Origin: Flavobacteriaceae bacterium UBA3339
Lineage (GTDB): Bacteria > Bacteroidota > Bacteroidia > Flavobacteriales > Flavobacteriaceae
Length of the DNA stretch: 64,000 nucleotides
Assembly: GCA_002360925.1 (NCBI GenBank)
Contig: DERN01000004.1
Location: 8,231-72,230, forward strand
Reading direction: 5' to 3'
Positions 54,425 through 63,689 of this stretch are shown here, in pieces (positions within the stretch are counted from its first letter, which is position 1; every line of letters starts with the position of its first letter). The notes below the pieces were generated by a model that saw only the letters and a program-made list of their open reading frames with translations, was not told where the DNA came from and ran no database searches. A program made the translations under genes and the position numbers.

Positions 54425-55137
54425 TATCGTAACTTTTGTTTATACAAACATACCACGTTTTCTAATCCTAAATAAATAGCTTCGGAAATTAAGGCGTGAC
54501 CAATAGAAACCTCTAATAAGCCGGGAATATTTTCTTTAAAAAACTGAATGTTATCTAAACTTAAATCGTGTCCGGCATTAATTCCTAAATTCAGTTCGTT
54601 TGCTAATTTTGAAGCTTCAACATACGGATCAATTGCTTTTAGATTTCCTAATCCATATTGATGCGCAAATTCTTCGGTATATAATTCAATTCGATCTGTT
54701 CCTGTTTCTTTTGCTCCTTCGATCATTTCTAAAACCGGATCCACAAAAATAGATGTTCTAATTCCGTTTCGCTTAAACTCCGAAATCACTTCTTTTAAAA
54801 AATCGCGATGTTTTACCGTATTCCATCCAGCGTTCGAAGTAATTGCATCAACTACATCGGGAACCAAAGTAACTTGCGTTGGTTTACACTCTAAAACCAA
54901 ACTCATGAAGTTATCCATCGGATTTCCTTCAATATTATATTCTGTATGCACAACCTTTGTTAGATCTCGTGCATCTTGATAACGAATATGTCTTTCGTCC
55001 GGACGCGGATGAATCGTAACACCATCTGCACCAAACTGTTGAACATCCGCAGCCACTTTTAATAAATCGGGCACATTACCACCTCTAGCGTTTCGTAACG
55101 TTGCTATTTTATTAATATTAACCGATAATTTTGTCAT
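54424..55137 (-). CDS. pdxJ: Pyridoxine 5'-phosphate synthase
   Basis: A 237-residue TIM-barrel enzyme that joins deoxyxylulose 5-phosphate and 3-amino-2-oxopropyl phosphate to make PNP in vitamin B6 synthesis. It begins MTKLSVNINKIATLRNARGG and contains GVTIHPRPDERHIRYQD, VTLVPD, NAGHDLSLDN and SIGHALISEAI. Length is normal. It is divergent from the CBS-domain gene. Confidence 0.97.
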   Translation of the reverse strand: MTKLSVNINKIATLRNARGGNVPDLLKVAADVQQFGADGVTIHPRPDERHIRYQDARDLTKVVHTEYNIEGNPMDNFMSLVLECKPTQVTLVPDVVDAITSNAGWNTVKHRDFLKEVISEFKRNGIRTSIFVDPVLEMIEGAKETGTDRIELYTEEFAHQYGLGNLKAIDPYVEASKLANELNLGINAGHDLSLDNIQFFKENIPGLLEVSIGHALISEAIYLGLENVVCLYKQKLR

Positions 55138-55223
55138 TTTTTCAATAATTTACCAACAAAAATACAAAGTAATTTCGCGATAAAACCGATTATTTTAATT
55201 ATTTTGCAGTGAATTTTAGAACT

Positions 55224-55880
55224 ATGAGAAGCTTACAAAGCCTGATATCACAAAAATTGAAACCTTTTAACTTCGAAAGTAAGTTCGAAGACCTGACTTC
55301 GATGTTGGAACAAAACAGATTTAGCCATTTTCCGGTTGTAGAAGATCACGTTTATATGGGATCTATTGCAACGATTGATGTTATTCCTTCCAAAACCAAA
55401 ACAGTTGGCGATTATCGTTATGCACTTCTTCCCTATTTTGTTCGGAAAGATTCGGGCTGGTTCGAAGTTTTAGAAAAATTCGCTCAATTCGATTGTAACG
55501 TTTTGGCTGTTTTAGATGAGAAAAATCAATACATAGGTTATTATTTTTACGAAAGCATTTTACCTTTCCTAAGCGAAACACCTTTTCTACGAGAAAACGG
55601 TTTAAGTATCGTTGTTGAGAAAAATTATATGGATTACAGCATGAGTGAAATTGCTCAGATTGTTGAAACTAACAACAGTAAACTTTTAGGAATCTTTGTT
55701 TCGTCAATAGAAAACGACAAAGCACAAATCACCATAAAAGCTTCGACTGGAAATATAAATGAAATAATTCAGACATTTCGCCGTTTTGGTTATGAGATCG
55801 TTTCTGAACACAATCAGGATACTTATTTGAACGAACTAAAAAATCGTTCGGCATATTTAGATAAATACTTAAATATTTAG
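55224..55880 (+). CDS. CBS-domain protein
   Basis: A 218-residue protein from MRSLQSLISQKLKPF; a GTG at 55209 is an alternative start. Residues ~1-115 carry a CBS-pair-like fold (MLEQNRFSHFPVVEDHVYMG, NVLAVLDEKNQYIGYYF), which binds adenosyl nucleotides in other proteins. The C-terminal part looks ACT-like (ITIKASTGNINEIIQTFRRFGYEI). It ends 4 bases before nadK and opens the operon. Confidence 0.8.
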   Translation: MRSLQSLISQKLKPFNFESKFEDLTSMLEQNRFSHFPVVEDHVYMGSIATIDVIPSKTKTVGDYRYALLPYFVRKDSGWFEVLEKFAQFDCNVLAVLDEKNQYIGYYFYESILPFLSETPFLRENGLSIVVEKNYMDYSMSEIAQIVETNNSKLLGIFVSSIENDKAQITIKASTGNINEIIQTFRRFGYEIVSEHNQDTYLNELKNRSAYLDKYLNI

Positions 55881-55884
55881 TTGT

Positions 55885-56769
55885 ATGAAGTTTGCCATTT
55901 ATGCACAAAATTACAAACCCAACTACAAGGAAATTGTAGAAAGATTGGTTCGCGCTGTGCAACCACACAATGCGACTGTTATTTTTGAAAAGGAATTTTA
56001 TAACCTTTTACAAGAAAACAAAGTATTGGATTTTGAATACGAAACATTTTCTTCGCACGCAGATATAGACGACGACACATCGTTTTTTGTTAGTATTGGC
56101 GGCGACGGAACGATGTTACGTGCTGCAAATTTTGTAAAAAGTAAAAACATTCCGATTGTTGGAGTAAACACCGGACGATTAGGTTTTTTGGCAAATGTGC
56201 AACAAGAAGCAATCGGATTTTTAATTCCGCTTTTGTTTTCTAATCAATATACCTTATCGCGCCGAACATTATTACAATTAGACGAATCGACCGAAGCTGC
56301 AACGAATTTTTCGGTGAATTTTGCTTTGAACGAAATTACTATTTCGCGCAAAAACAGTACTTCCATGATTACAGTCGAAACGTATATCAACAATGAATAT
56401 TTAGCAACTTATTGGGCAGACGGAATTATTGTTTCTACACCAACCGGAAGTACAGGATATAATTTAAGTTGTGGCGGCCCCATTATAACACCCGACAGCA
56501 ATTGCTTGGTTATAACGCCTATTGCACCACATAATTTAACAACGCGACCGTTAATTATAAACGACCGAAGTAAAATAAGAATGAAAGTTACAAGTCGTGA
56601 ACCCGAGTTTTTACTTTCGTTAGATTCGGAAACAACGAATGTAGAAAACGCTTCGAATATTGAAATATCTTTATCGAATCATACCGTAAACATGGTCGAA
56701 TTTCCTTCGGTAACATTCTTAAAGACTTTGCGAAGTAAATTATTTTGGGGCGAGGATAAAAGAAATTAA
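55885..56769 (+). CDS. nadK: NAD kinase
   Basis: A 294-residue enzyme that phosphorylates NAD to NADP. It shows the GGDGTMLRAANF motif, NTGRLGFLAN, the SxTGSTGYNLSCGGPII segment (TPTGSTGYNLSCGGP), and APHNLTTRPLII. Length is typical. It lies between the CBS gene and porG in a fixed flavobacterial order. Confidence 0.96.
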   Translation: MKFAIYAQNYKPNYKEIVERLVRAVQPHNATVIFEKEFYNLLQENKVLDFEYETFSSHADIDDDTSFFVSIGGDGTMLRAANFVKSKNIPIVGVNTGRLGFLANVQQEAIGFLIPLLFSNQYTLSRRTLLQLDESTEAATNFSVNFALNEITISRKNSTSMITVETYINNEYLATYWADGIIVSTPTGSTGYNLSCGGPIITPDSNCLVITPIAPHNLTTRPLIINDRSKIRMKVTSREPEFLLSLDSETTNVENASNIEISLSNHTVNMVEFPSVTFLKTLRSKLFWGEDKRN

Positions 56770-56842
56770 CCAGTTTGCGGAAAATGCATCATATTTATAA
56801 AAATATTCGTTTACATTAGTATATTTGCAAATTATTCATATT

Positions 56843-57532
56843 ATGAAAAGAAAGCTATTCATCATATTATCGTTATTAGGCGCTTACGCAGCTCAAAGTC
56901 AAATACATGAACTTGGAGTTACAGTTGGCGGTTCTAATTACATTGGCGATATAGGATCAACAAAATACATTAATCCTACAGATATGGCTTATGGTTTTCA
57001 ATATCGTTGGAATAAAAGTCCAAGGCATTCATGGCGCGTAAATTATACATACATGCCAATTTCGGCTAAAGATTCTGATTCAGATATGCCGTTTAGAAAA
57101 GCTCGCGGATTACAAACCAAGAACAAAATAAATGAATTAATGTTGGGATTGGAATTCAACTTCTTTGAGTTTGATTTACACAACGATTGGTTTGCTTTCA
57201 CACCGTATGTTCATACGGGAATTGCAGGTTTTTCGTACAGAGATAGTTATTTTAATCAATACAACAAGCAAATAGAAAGAGAAACCGAATACTCGTTGGC
57301 AATTCCAATTACGTTAGGCGTAAAAGCGTTAATCAACAAAAAATTGGTAATTAGTGCCGAAGTGGGCGCGCGTTATTCTTTTACCGATAATTTAGATGGA
57401 AACAATCCGATAAATCCTTCGTCTACAATTAAACCTTTCGGAAACGTAAATACCAAAGATTGGTATGTTTTTTCGGGTATTAATGTTTCGTATACTTTCG
57501 GAAAAAATCCTTGCTATTGCGCACCAAGATAA
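56843..57532 (+). CDS. porG: Type IX secretion PorG-like protein (DUF6089)
   Basis: About 229 residues from MKRKLFIILSLLGAYAAQSQ, a signal peptide; the open frame extends six codons upstream. The mature protein is an outer membrane barrel with strands such as HELGVTVGGSNYIGDIGSTK and ends FGKNPCYC. The nadK-DUF6089-uppS-bamA order is common in flavobacteria, where the DUF6089 protein corresponds to PorG of the type IX secretion system. A TATATTTG box lies at 56820-56827. Assigned mainly by family and context. Confidence 0.75.
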   Translation: MKRKLFIILSLLGAYAAQSQIHELGVTVGGSNYIGDIGSTKYINPTDMAYGFQYRWNKSPRHSWRVNYTYMPISAKDSDSDMPFRKARGLQTKNKINELMLGLEFNFFEFDLHNDWFAFTPYVHTGIAGFSYRDSYFNQYNKQIERETEYSLAIPITLGVKALINKKLVISAEVGARYSFTDNLDGNNPINPSSTIKPFGNVNTKDWYVFSGINVSYTFGKNPCYCAPR

Positions 57533-57534
57533 AC

Positions 57535-58275
57535 ATGAAAGAACACAATTTAAATCCAGAAAAACTTCCGCAACATCTTGCAATCATTATGGATGGAAAC
57601 GGAAGATGGGCAAAACAAAAAGGTTTTTTAAGAACCATAGGACATGAAAACGGAGCCACAGCTGTAAAACGAATAATTGAACAATGTGCCCGTTTAGGAA
57701 TTCCTTATCTTACTTTATATGCTTTTTCTACCGAAAACTGGAATCGTCCAAAATTCGAAGTAGATATGCTCATGAAACTTTTGGTAAAAGCACTTCGTAA
57801 AGAATTAAAAACACTTCAGGAAAATAACATAAAGTTAAATGCAATAGGCAATCTTAACCTATTACCCGAAGCTGTTCGTAAAGAATTAACAGAAGTTTTA
57901 GAAAAAACTAAAAACAACACACGTTTAACGCTTTCGTTAGCATTAAGCTACGGCTCTCGTACTGAACTAATTGAAGCTACAAAACAACTGTGTAACAAAG
58001 TTAAAAATAATATAATTTCAATTGATGCTATTGACGAATCAGTTATTAATGAGCATCTTTACACCCATAATTTACCAGACGTAGATTTGTTAATAAGGAC
58101 AAGCGGCGAGCAACGCATCAGTAATTTCCTATTATGGCAAATTGCGTATGCCGAATTGTACTTTACAGAGGTTCTTTGGCCCGATTTTTCTAACGAACAT
58201 CTTTTTAAAGCGTTAGAAACGTATCAAAACAGAGAACGCCGTTACGGTAAAACAAGTGAACAAATAAATAAGTAA
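57535..58275 (+). CDS. uppS: Isoprenyl transferase (undecaprenyl diphosphate synthase)
   Basis: A 246-residue enzyme from MKEHNLNPEKLPQHLAIIMD that extends farnesyl diphosphate to the C55 carrier for cell wall synthesis. It shows IIMDGNGRWAKQKG, LTLYAFSTENW, and RTSGEQRISNFLLWQ. Length is normal. It starts 2 bases after the porG stop; bamA follows by 11 bases. Confidence 0.96.
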   Translation: MKEHNLNPEKLPQHLAIIMDGNGRWAKQKGFLRTIGHENGATAVKRIIEQCARLGIPYLTLYAFSTENWNRPKFEVDMLMKLLVKALRKELKTLQENNIKLNAIGNLNLLPEAVRKELTEVLEKTKNNTRLTLSLALSYGSRTELIEATKQLCNKVKNNIISIDAIDESVINEHLYTHNLPDVDLLIRTSGEQRISNFLLWQIAYAELYFTEVLWPDFSNEHLFKALETYQNRERRYGKTSEQINK

Positions 58276-58286
58276 TTTTTAAGATA

Positions 58287-61070
58287 ATGCATCGTAAAAA
58301 ATTAAAATACCTTTTTCCTTTATTGTTAAGCTTTGCTGTTGCAAATGCACAAGAAGAACCTGCTACTTCTCAACAAACAAATCAGGATGCTAGTGAACTG
58401 CAAACACCAACGGCGGAAACAGATCCAATGCAACCAAAAAAATATCGTTTGGGAACGATTAAAGTAACAGGAAATTATCATTTCAACGAATTGACTATTT
58501 TCACGTACGCGGGTTTAGAAAAAGGACAAATCATCAGTCTTCCGGGAGAAGAAATTTCCGATGCTATTAAAAAATTATGGAAAACGAAATATTTCAGTGA
58601 TATTGCCGTTTATGAATCTTCTATCGAAGGAGATGTTCTTAATTTAGAAATCTATTTGAACGAATTACCTCGTTTAAAGAATGTTGAAGTTCTAAATCTA
58701 AAAAAAGCAAAAAGAGAAGAGCTTTTAAAAGAATTGAGTCTTGCGGTTCCTAACACTTCTACAACTGCCGGAAAAAAAGACAAGAATATCAAAATCATTG
58801 AAGGAAAAATCATCAATGAAAACTTGATTTCGACTACAAAAAGCTACCTTACAAACAAATATCGTAAAGATGGTTTTTTCAACACAAAAGTTACAATTGA
58901 CCAAAAGTTACATGACGATAAAAAGACAGCCGATTTAATCATTTCGATTGATAAAGGAAAAAAAGTTCGTATTTCTAATATCGATTTCGTTGGTAACTCA
59001 CAATTAACCGATGCTAAATTGCGTAAAGCGATGAAAAAGACGAAACAAAAAAGTCCTTTAAATCCGATGCGTATTTTTAAACCTTCGAAATTCATCGAAA
59101 AAGAATATAAAACCGATTTAACAAACGTAATCAATGCCTATAAAGAAAAAGGATATCGCGATGCGCGCATTACTTCGGAAAGTGCAGATTACAATCCTAA
59201 AAAAAATACTGTAGATATTAAATTAAACCTTGAAGAAGGAAATAAATATTACATTGGTGATATTCGTTTTATTGGAAATACCGAATATCCTGATCAATAC
59301 TTAAGACGTGTTTTAGGTGTTCAAAAAGGTGAAGTTTACAATGGCGTTTTATTAGAAAAACGTGTTGCCGATATTACAAATCCAGATGCAAACGATATTA
59401 CGAATCAATATCAAAATGCAGGTTTTTTATGGTCGCAAGTAAACTTGGTTGAAACAGCAACTAAAAACGACACAATCGATTTCGATATTCGTATTTTTGA
59501 AGGTCCAGTTGCTCGTTACAACAATATTTCTGTTTCTGGAAATGACAAAACGCACGATTATATTATTCTTCGAGAATTAAGAACCAATCCTGGAAGAAAA
59601 TGGGCTAAAACTGAAGTTGTAGAATCAGTTCGTCGTTTAGCAAGTATGGGGATTTTCGATGCAACAGCAATTAATCCTGAAGTTAAAAATGCAGATCAGG
59701 TAGATGGAACTGTTGATATTGAATACCAAGTAGTAGAAAGCGGACAATCGCAAGTTGAAGTTCAAGGAGGTTACGGTGGTGGTACTTTTATCGGTACTTT
59801 GGCATTATCGTTTAATAACTTCTCGGCTCGTAATATTTTTAATAAAGATGCATACAAACCATTCCCAATGGGCGATGCACAAAAAATGTCATTGCGTTTA
59901 CAAGCTGCAACTTATTACCAAACTTATAGCTTAAGTTTCTCTGAACCTTGGTTTGGAGGTCGCCGTCCAACTTCATTGTTTGGATCGTTATCATACACAA
60001 GTCAAAAATCGTATGATTACCGTACAAGAGATATTGACAGAAGTCAAGGTTTAAACATTTCTACCGCTACAATTGGTATGGCAAAACAATTATTGGTTCC
60101 AGATGAATATTTTGTGTTATCACATTCATTAAGCTTCCAATATTATGATTTGAAAAACTATTATTCGAATTACTTTGCATTCAGTAATGGAGCTTCAAGA
60201 AACTTAGCTTATACTATTGAATTATCGCGTAATAACCTTGGAGGTATTATGCCTGCAATTTTCCCACAATCGGGAGCTCAAATCAGTCTATCAGGTAAGT
60301 TTACATTCCCATATTCATTGGTAAACAATGTAGATTATAAAGATCTTGAAAACCAAGAACAATATAAAGTAAAAACTACAACAATTCAGACGAATCCACA
60401 AACAGGTGCAGATATTCCAATTGGTTCTTATGTTGATAAAAATGGAATACCTGTTTCAGATTATCGTGATGCAGCTGTAGATCAAGATAAATTGAATCAG
60501 AAAAAATTCAATTGGTTAGAATATTATAAAATCAACTTTAAAGCCGATTGGTATACCACAATTTTTGGTAAATTAGTATTACGAACACAAGGTCAGTTTG
60601 GATTCTTAGGTGCATATAATAACGATCGTGGTATTATTCCTTTCGAACGTTTCTACTTAGGAGGAAGCGGAATGATGAATTATAGTATGGATGGTCGTGA
60701 TAATGTAGCTTTACGTGGATATGAAGACAATTCATTAAGTCCTACAAAATATGATGACAAATTAGGTTACGAAAGAGAAATTGGTGGTACCGTATACAAT
60801 AAGTTCTCATTAGAATTACGTTATCCTATTTCGTTGAAAGGACAAATGAGTGCGTACGTTTTAACATTCTTTGATGCAGGTGCTGCTTATGAAGGATTTA
60901 GTAACTACAATCCATTTAAATTACAACGTGCTGCCGGAGCTGGTGTTCGTGTTCACATGCCAATGTTTGGTTTATTAGGAATTGATTTCGGTTATGGATT
61001 CGATAATATTCCGGGAACAAACAAAAAAGGTGGATGGCAAACCCATTTTATCCTAGGTCAGCAGTTTTAA
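58287..61070 (+). CDS. bamA: Outer membrane protein assembly factor BamA
   Basis: A 927-residue Omp85 protein that inserts barrels into the outer membrane. The signal peptide is MHRKKLKYLFPLLLSFAVANAQ. Five POTRA-like domains cover ~50-480 (GTIKVTGNYHFNELTI, VRISNIDFVGNSQLTD, YYIGDIRFIGNTEYPDQYL, NISVSGNDKTHDYIILREL). The barrel shows the Omp85 signatures (FYLGGSGMMNYSMDGRDNVAL, RGYEDNSL) and ends FILGQQF. Two Skp-like genes follow. Confidence 0.96.
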   Translation: MHRKKLKYLFPLLLSFAVANAQEEPATSQQTNQDASELQTPTAETDPMQPKKYRLGTIKVTGNYHFNELTIFTYAGLEKGQIISLPGEEISDAIKKLWKTKYFSDIAVYESSIEGDVLNLEIYLNELPRLKNVEVLNLKKAKREELLKELSLAVPNTSTTAGKKDKNIKIIEGKIINENLISTTKSYLTNKYRKDGFFNTKVTIDQKLHDDKKTADLIISIDKGKKVRISNIDFVGNSQLTDAKLRKAMKKTKQKSPLNPMRIFKPSKFIEKEYKTDLTNVINAYKEKGYRDARITSESADYNPKKNTVDIKLNLEEGNKYYIGDIRFIGNTEYPDQYLRRVLGVQKGEVYNGVLLEKRVADITNPDANDITNQYQNAGFLWSQVNLVETATKNDTIDFDIRIFEGPVARYNNISVSGNDKTHDYIILRELRTNPGRKWAKTEVVESVRRLASMGIFDATAINPEVKNADQVDGTVDIEYQVVESGQSQVEVQGGYGGGTFIGTLALSFNNFSARNIFNKDAYKPFPMGDAQKMSLRLQAATYYQTYSLSFSEPWFGGRRPTSLFGSLSYTSQKSYDYRTRDIDRSQGLNISTATIGMAKQLLVPDEYFVLSHSLSFQYYDLKNYYSNYFAFSNGASRNLAYTIELSRNNLGGIMPAIFPQSGAQISLSGKFTFPYSLVNNVDYKDLENQEQYKVKTTTIQTNPQTGADIPIGSYVDKNGIPVSDYRDAAVDQDKLNQKKFNWLEYYKINFKADWYTTIFGKLVLRTQGQFGFLGAYNNDRGIIPFERFYLGGSGMMNYSMDGRDNVALRGYEDNSLSPTKYDDKLGYEREIGGTVYNKFSLELRYPISLKGQMSAYVLTFFDAGAAYEGFSNYNPFKLQRAAGAGVRVHMPMFGLLGIDFGYGFDNIPGTNKKGGWQTHFILGQQF

Positions 61071-61098
61071 TGGCACATAATTTGAATATCTATCTTGT

Positions 61099-62247
61099 AT
61101 GAAAAAAATAGTTTCTATAATACTAATTTGTATTTGCAATGTAAGTTTTGCTCAACAAAAAGGTCGTATCGCAATCATCGATACCGATTTTATCATGAGC
61201 AAAATGCCCGAGTATGAAGAAGCTAATAAAGAATTAAAGAAACGGGATGCCGAATGGCAACTGGTTATTGAACGCAAGAAAAAGGAAATTAAAGATCTAA
61301 AAGATCAACTTAATGTAGAACGTCCTTTACTTACGCAACAACTAATCGACGAAAAAGAAGAAGATATTCAGATTATTGAAAAAGAACTTTTCGAATTTCA
61401 ACAAGAAAAATATAACAGTAAAGACGGAGATTATTTTCGGCAAAAACTAGCTTTAGCAAAACCTGTTCAAGATCAAATCAACACCATTGTAGAAGAAATC
61501 GCTCAAAAAAAACGTTACACTATGGTAATTGATAAATCTACAAGTAGCGAAGCTGCTGTTATGTACGTTAATAAATCAGACGAAATTTCGGATCAAATTA
61601 TAAGAAAGTTGGAACAGACTCGAAATAAAACAAAACTTTCTAAAAAGGAAATCGCTCAAATCGAAGAGGCCGATCGTTTGCAAGATGTTAAAGATCGCCA
61701 GCGTACGAAACGAGATGAATTAGAAGAACGTCAACGTTTATTGGAAGAAGAAAGATCACAAAAAGCATTAGAAAACCAAGTCGTAAATTCTAATACAGAA
61801 TCGGTTCCTACTGAAACTCCAGAAGAAAAACGCAGACGCGAACAATTAGAAAAGATTGAGCAAGCAAAACAAGAGCGTGAACGAATTCGAGAAGAAAAAT
61901 TAAAAGAAATCGAGAAACGTAAAGAAGACATCGCAAAAAAACAAGAAGAGCTTCGTCTTGCAAAAGAAAAAGCACGTGAAGATGCCTTGAAAAAGAAAGA
62001 AGAAGCGCTTTCGGGTAAAACAAGTTCAAGTTCTAACAGCGGTAAAACAGAAGAAGTTTCAGACAGAGTTAAACAACTACGCGAACAACAAACACAACGT
62101 AAAAAAGAAGCCGAAGAGAAAAAAGCTAAAACTTTACAAGAACGTCAACGCTTAATAGATGAGCGTAAACAAAAGCTTGAAGAAGAACGACAAAAAAAGT
62201 TAAAAGAAATAGAAGAACGCAAAAAACAATTCGAAAATAAAAAATAA
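61099..62247 (+). CDS. OmpH/Skp-family protein with long charged coiled-coil extension
   Basis: A 382-residue protein with a signal peptide (MKKIVSIILICICNVSFAQQ). Residues ~25-170 are an OmpH/Skp periplasmic chaperone domain (IAIIDTDFIMSKMPEYEEANKE). The remaining ~210 residues are almost all Lys, Arg, Glu and Gln in a long coiled coil with a Ser-rich gap (GKTSSSSNSGKTEE), far beyond the ~160-170 residues of normal Skp. It follows bamA by 28 bases and precedes a normal-length Skp gene. Confidence 0.88.
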   Translation: MKKIVSIILICICNVSFAQQKGRIAIIDTDFIMSKMPEYEEANKELKKRDAEWQLVIERKKKEIKDLKDQLNVERPLLTQQLIDEKEEDIQIIEKELFEFQQEKYNSKDGDYFRQKLALAKPVQDQINTIVEEIAQKKRYTMVIDKSTSSEAAVMYVNKSDEISDQIIRKLEQTRNKTKLSKKEIAQIEEADRLQDVKDRQRTKRDELEERQRLLEEERSQKALENQVVNSNTESVPTETPEEKRRREQLEKIEQAKQERERIREEKLKEIEKRKEDIAKKQEELRLAKEKAREDALKKKEEALSGKTSSSSNSGKTEEVSDRVKQLREQQTQRKKEAEEKKAKTLQERQRLIDERKQKLEEERQKKLKEIEERKKQFENKK

Positions 62248-62300
62248 TCTAGTACCTTCGCAGGGAATTTTATAAATCACTATTAAAATTAAAAGTCACA

Positions 62301-62810
62301 ATGAGAAATTTAAGAAAATTATTTTTAGCAGCAATAATGGTTGTAGGTTTTAATGTAGCAGCGCAAGCACAAGAAGTTGCTCATATTAATGTTTCTGAAT
62401 TAATTCCTTTAATGCCAGAATCAAAAACAGCTAAAGATGAGTTAACAAAGTTACAAGACAAGTTGAAAAAAGAACTTGAAACAATGCAGAAAGATTACCA
62501 AACTAAAGGGCAAAAATATCAAACTGAAGCTCCAACTGCTGGTGATGCTTTAAATGCTACAAGAATGAAAGAAATGCAAGAAATGGAAGACAGAATGTAT
62601 TTATTTCAACAAAATGCAGATCAAGAATTAAGCAAAAAACAATTAGCTTTAACTGAACCAATTTTAACTAAAGCACAACAAGCTATTCATAAAGTTGCTC
62701 GTGCTAAAGGTTACAAATACGTTTTAGATTCTACACTTGGTTCTGGAGTTATTTTAGCTGACGGTCCAAATTTAATGGCTGATGTTAAAAAAGAGCTAAA
62801 AATCAACTAA
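62301..62810 (+). CDS. OmpH/Skp-family periplasmic chaperone
   Basis: A 169-residue protein of typical Skp length with a signal peptide (MRNLRKLFLAAIMVVGFNVAAQAQ), the conserved VAHINVSELIPLMPESKTAKDE and a central coiled coil. It holds unfolded outer membrane proteins for BamA. It is the second Skp-like gene in the bamA operon; murI follows after a terminator. Confidence 0.93.
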   Translation: MRNLRKLFLAAIMVVGFNVAAQAQEVAHINVSELIPLMPESKTAKDELTKLQDKLKKELETMQKDYQTKGQKYQTEAPTAGDALNATRMKEMQEMEDRMYLFQQNADQELSKKQLALTEPILTKAQQAIHKVARAKGYKYVLDSTLGSGVILADGPNLMADVKKELKIN

Positions 62811-62832
62811 TCACAATTTCTTTTGAATATAT

Positions 62833-62873
62833 AAAACTACCTAAAACTATTTAGGTAGTTTTTTTATACTTTT
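62833..62873 (+). promoter_or_regulatory. skp terminator followed by murI -7 box
   Basis: Stem AACTACCTAA (62835-62844) / TTAGGTAGTT (62851-62860) followed by T7 ends the skp operon. TACTTTTG (62866-62873) is the -7 box of murI, with its ATG 5 bases on at 62879, so the murI mRNA should have almost no leader. Confidence 0.65.
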
Positions 62874-62878
62874 GTTTT

Positions 62879-63658
62879 ATGAACGACACACGACCTATAG
62901 GCTTATTTGATTCTGGAATTGGCGGAACATCGATTTGGCACGCGGTACACAAACTGCTGCCGTATGAAAACACGATATTTATAGGCGACAGTGCAAATGC
63001 TCCTTACGGACAAAAAACAAAAGAAGAGATTATTTCGCTTTCGAAAAAAAATATCGATTGGTTGTTACAACGCGATGCTAAGCTCATTATTGTAGCTTGT
63101 AATACCGCAACAATGAATGCTGTTGAAGAGTTACGCGCTTCATACAACATTCCTATTATCGGAATTGAACCTGCGATAAAGCCTGCAGCATTAAACTCCA
63201 TCACAAAAAAAGTCGGAGTTTTAGCCACAAAAGGAACTATTACAAGTAAAAAATATTCCGAATCTAAAACAAACTATCCAAACATTACTTTTATAGATCA
63301 AATTGGCTATAGAATAGTTCAATTAATTGAAGATGGACATTTGCATTCGGAAGAGTTACAAATCCTTTTAAAGCAATATATCGATCCAATGTTACAACAA
63401 AATATAGATTATTTGGTTTTAGGTTGTACACATTATCCTTATTTGATTCCTATTCTAAAAAAACTTATACCTGACTCAGTTAAAATTATAGATTCTGGAG
63501 AAGCTGTTGCAAAACAGACTTATAAAATCCTTAATGAACTTCAGCTTCTTAAAACAGATCAGTTGTTAGGATCTTCACAGTTTTACACCAATAAAGATGT
63601 AGAAATCCTTCAAAGTTTTATTGGAAAATACGGAACCGCACAAAAAATAGATTTTTAA
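62879..63658 (+). CDS. murI: Glutamate racemase
   Basis: A 259-residue enzyme that makes D-glutamate for peptidoglycan. The two catalytic Cys are in ACNTATMNAVEEL and LGCTHYPYLIP; the N-terminal FDSGIGGTSIW is the substrate loop. Length is typical. It is followed by a bidirectional terminator. Confidence 0.97.
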   Translation: MNDTRPIGLFDSGIGGTSIWHAVHKLLPYENTIFIGDSANAPYGQKTKEEIISLSKKNIDWLLQRDAKLIIVACNTATMNAVEELRASYNIPIIGIEPAIKPAALNSITKKVGVLATKGTITSKKYSESKTNYPNITFIDQIGYRIVQLIEDGHLHSEELQILLKQYIDPMLQQNIDYLVLGCTHYPYLIPILKKLIPDSVKIIDSGEAVAKQTYKILNELQLLKTDQLLGSSQFYTNKDVEILQSFIGKYGTAQKIDF

Positions 63659-63660
63659 AT

Positions 63661-63689
63661 AAAAACGAGCGCAATTTGCGCTCGTTTTT
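63661..63689. terminator. Bidirectional terminator after murI
   Basis: A perfect 14-base stem AAAAACGAGCGCAA / TTGCGCTCGTTTTT with a 1-base loop, shared with the convergent gene on the right. Confidence 0.9.
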
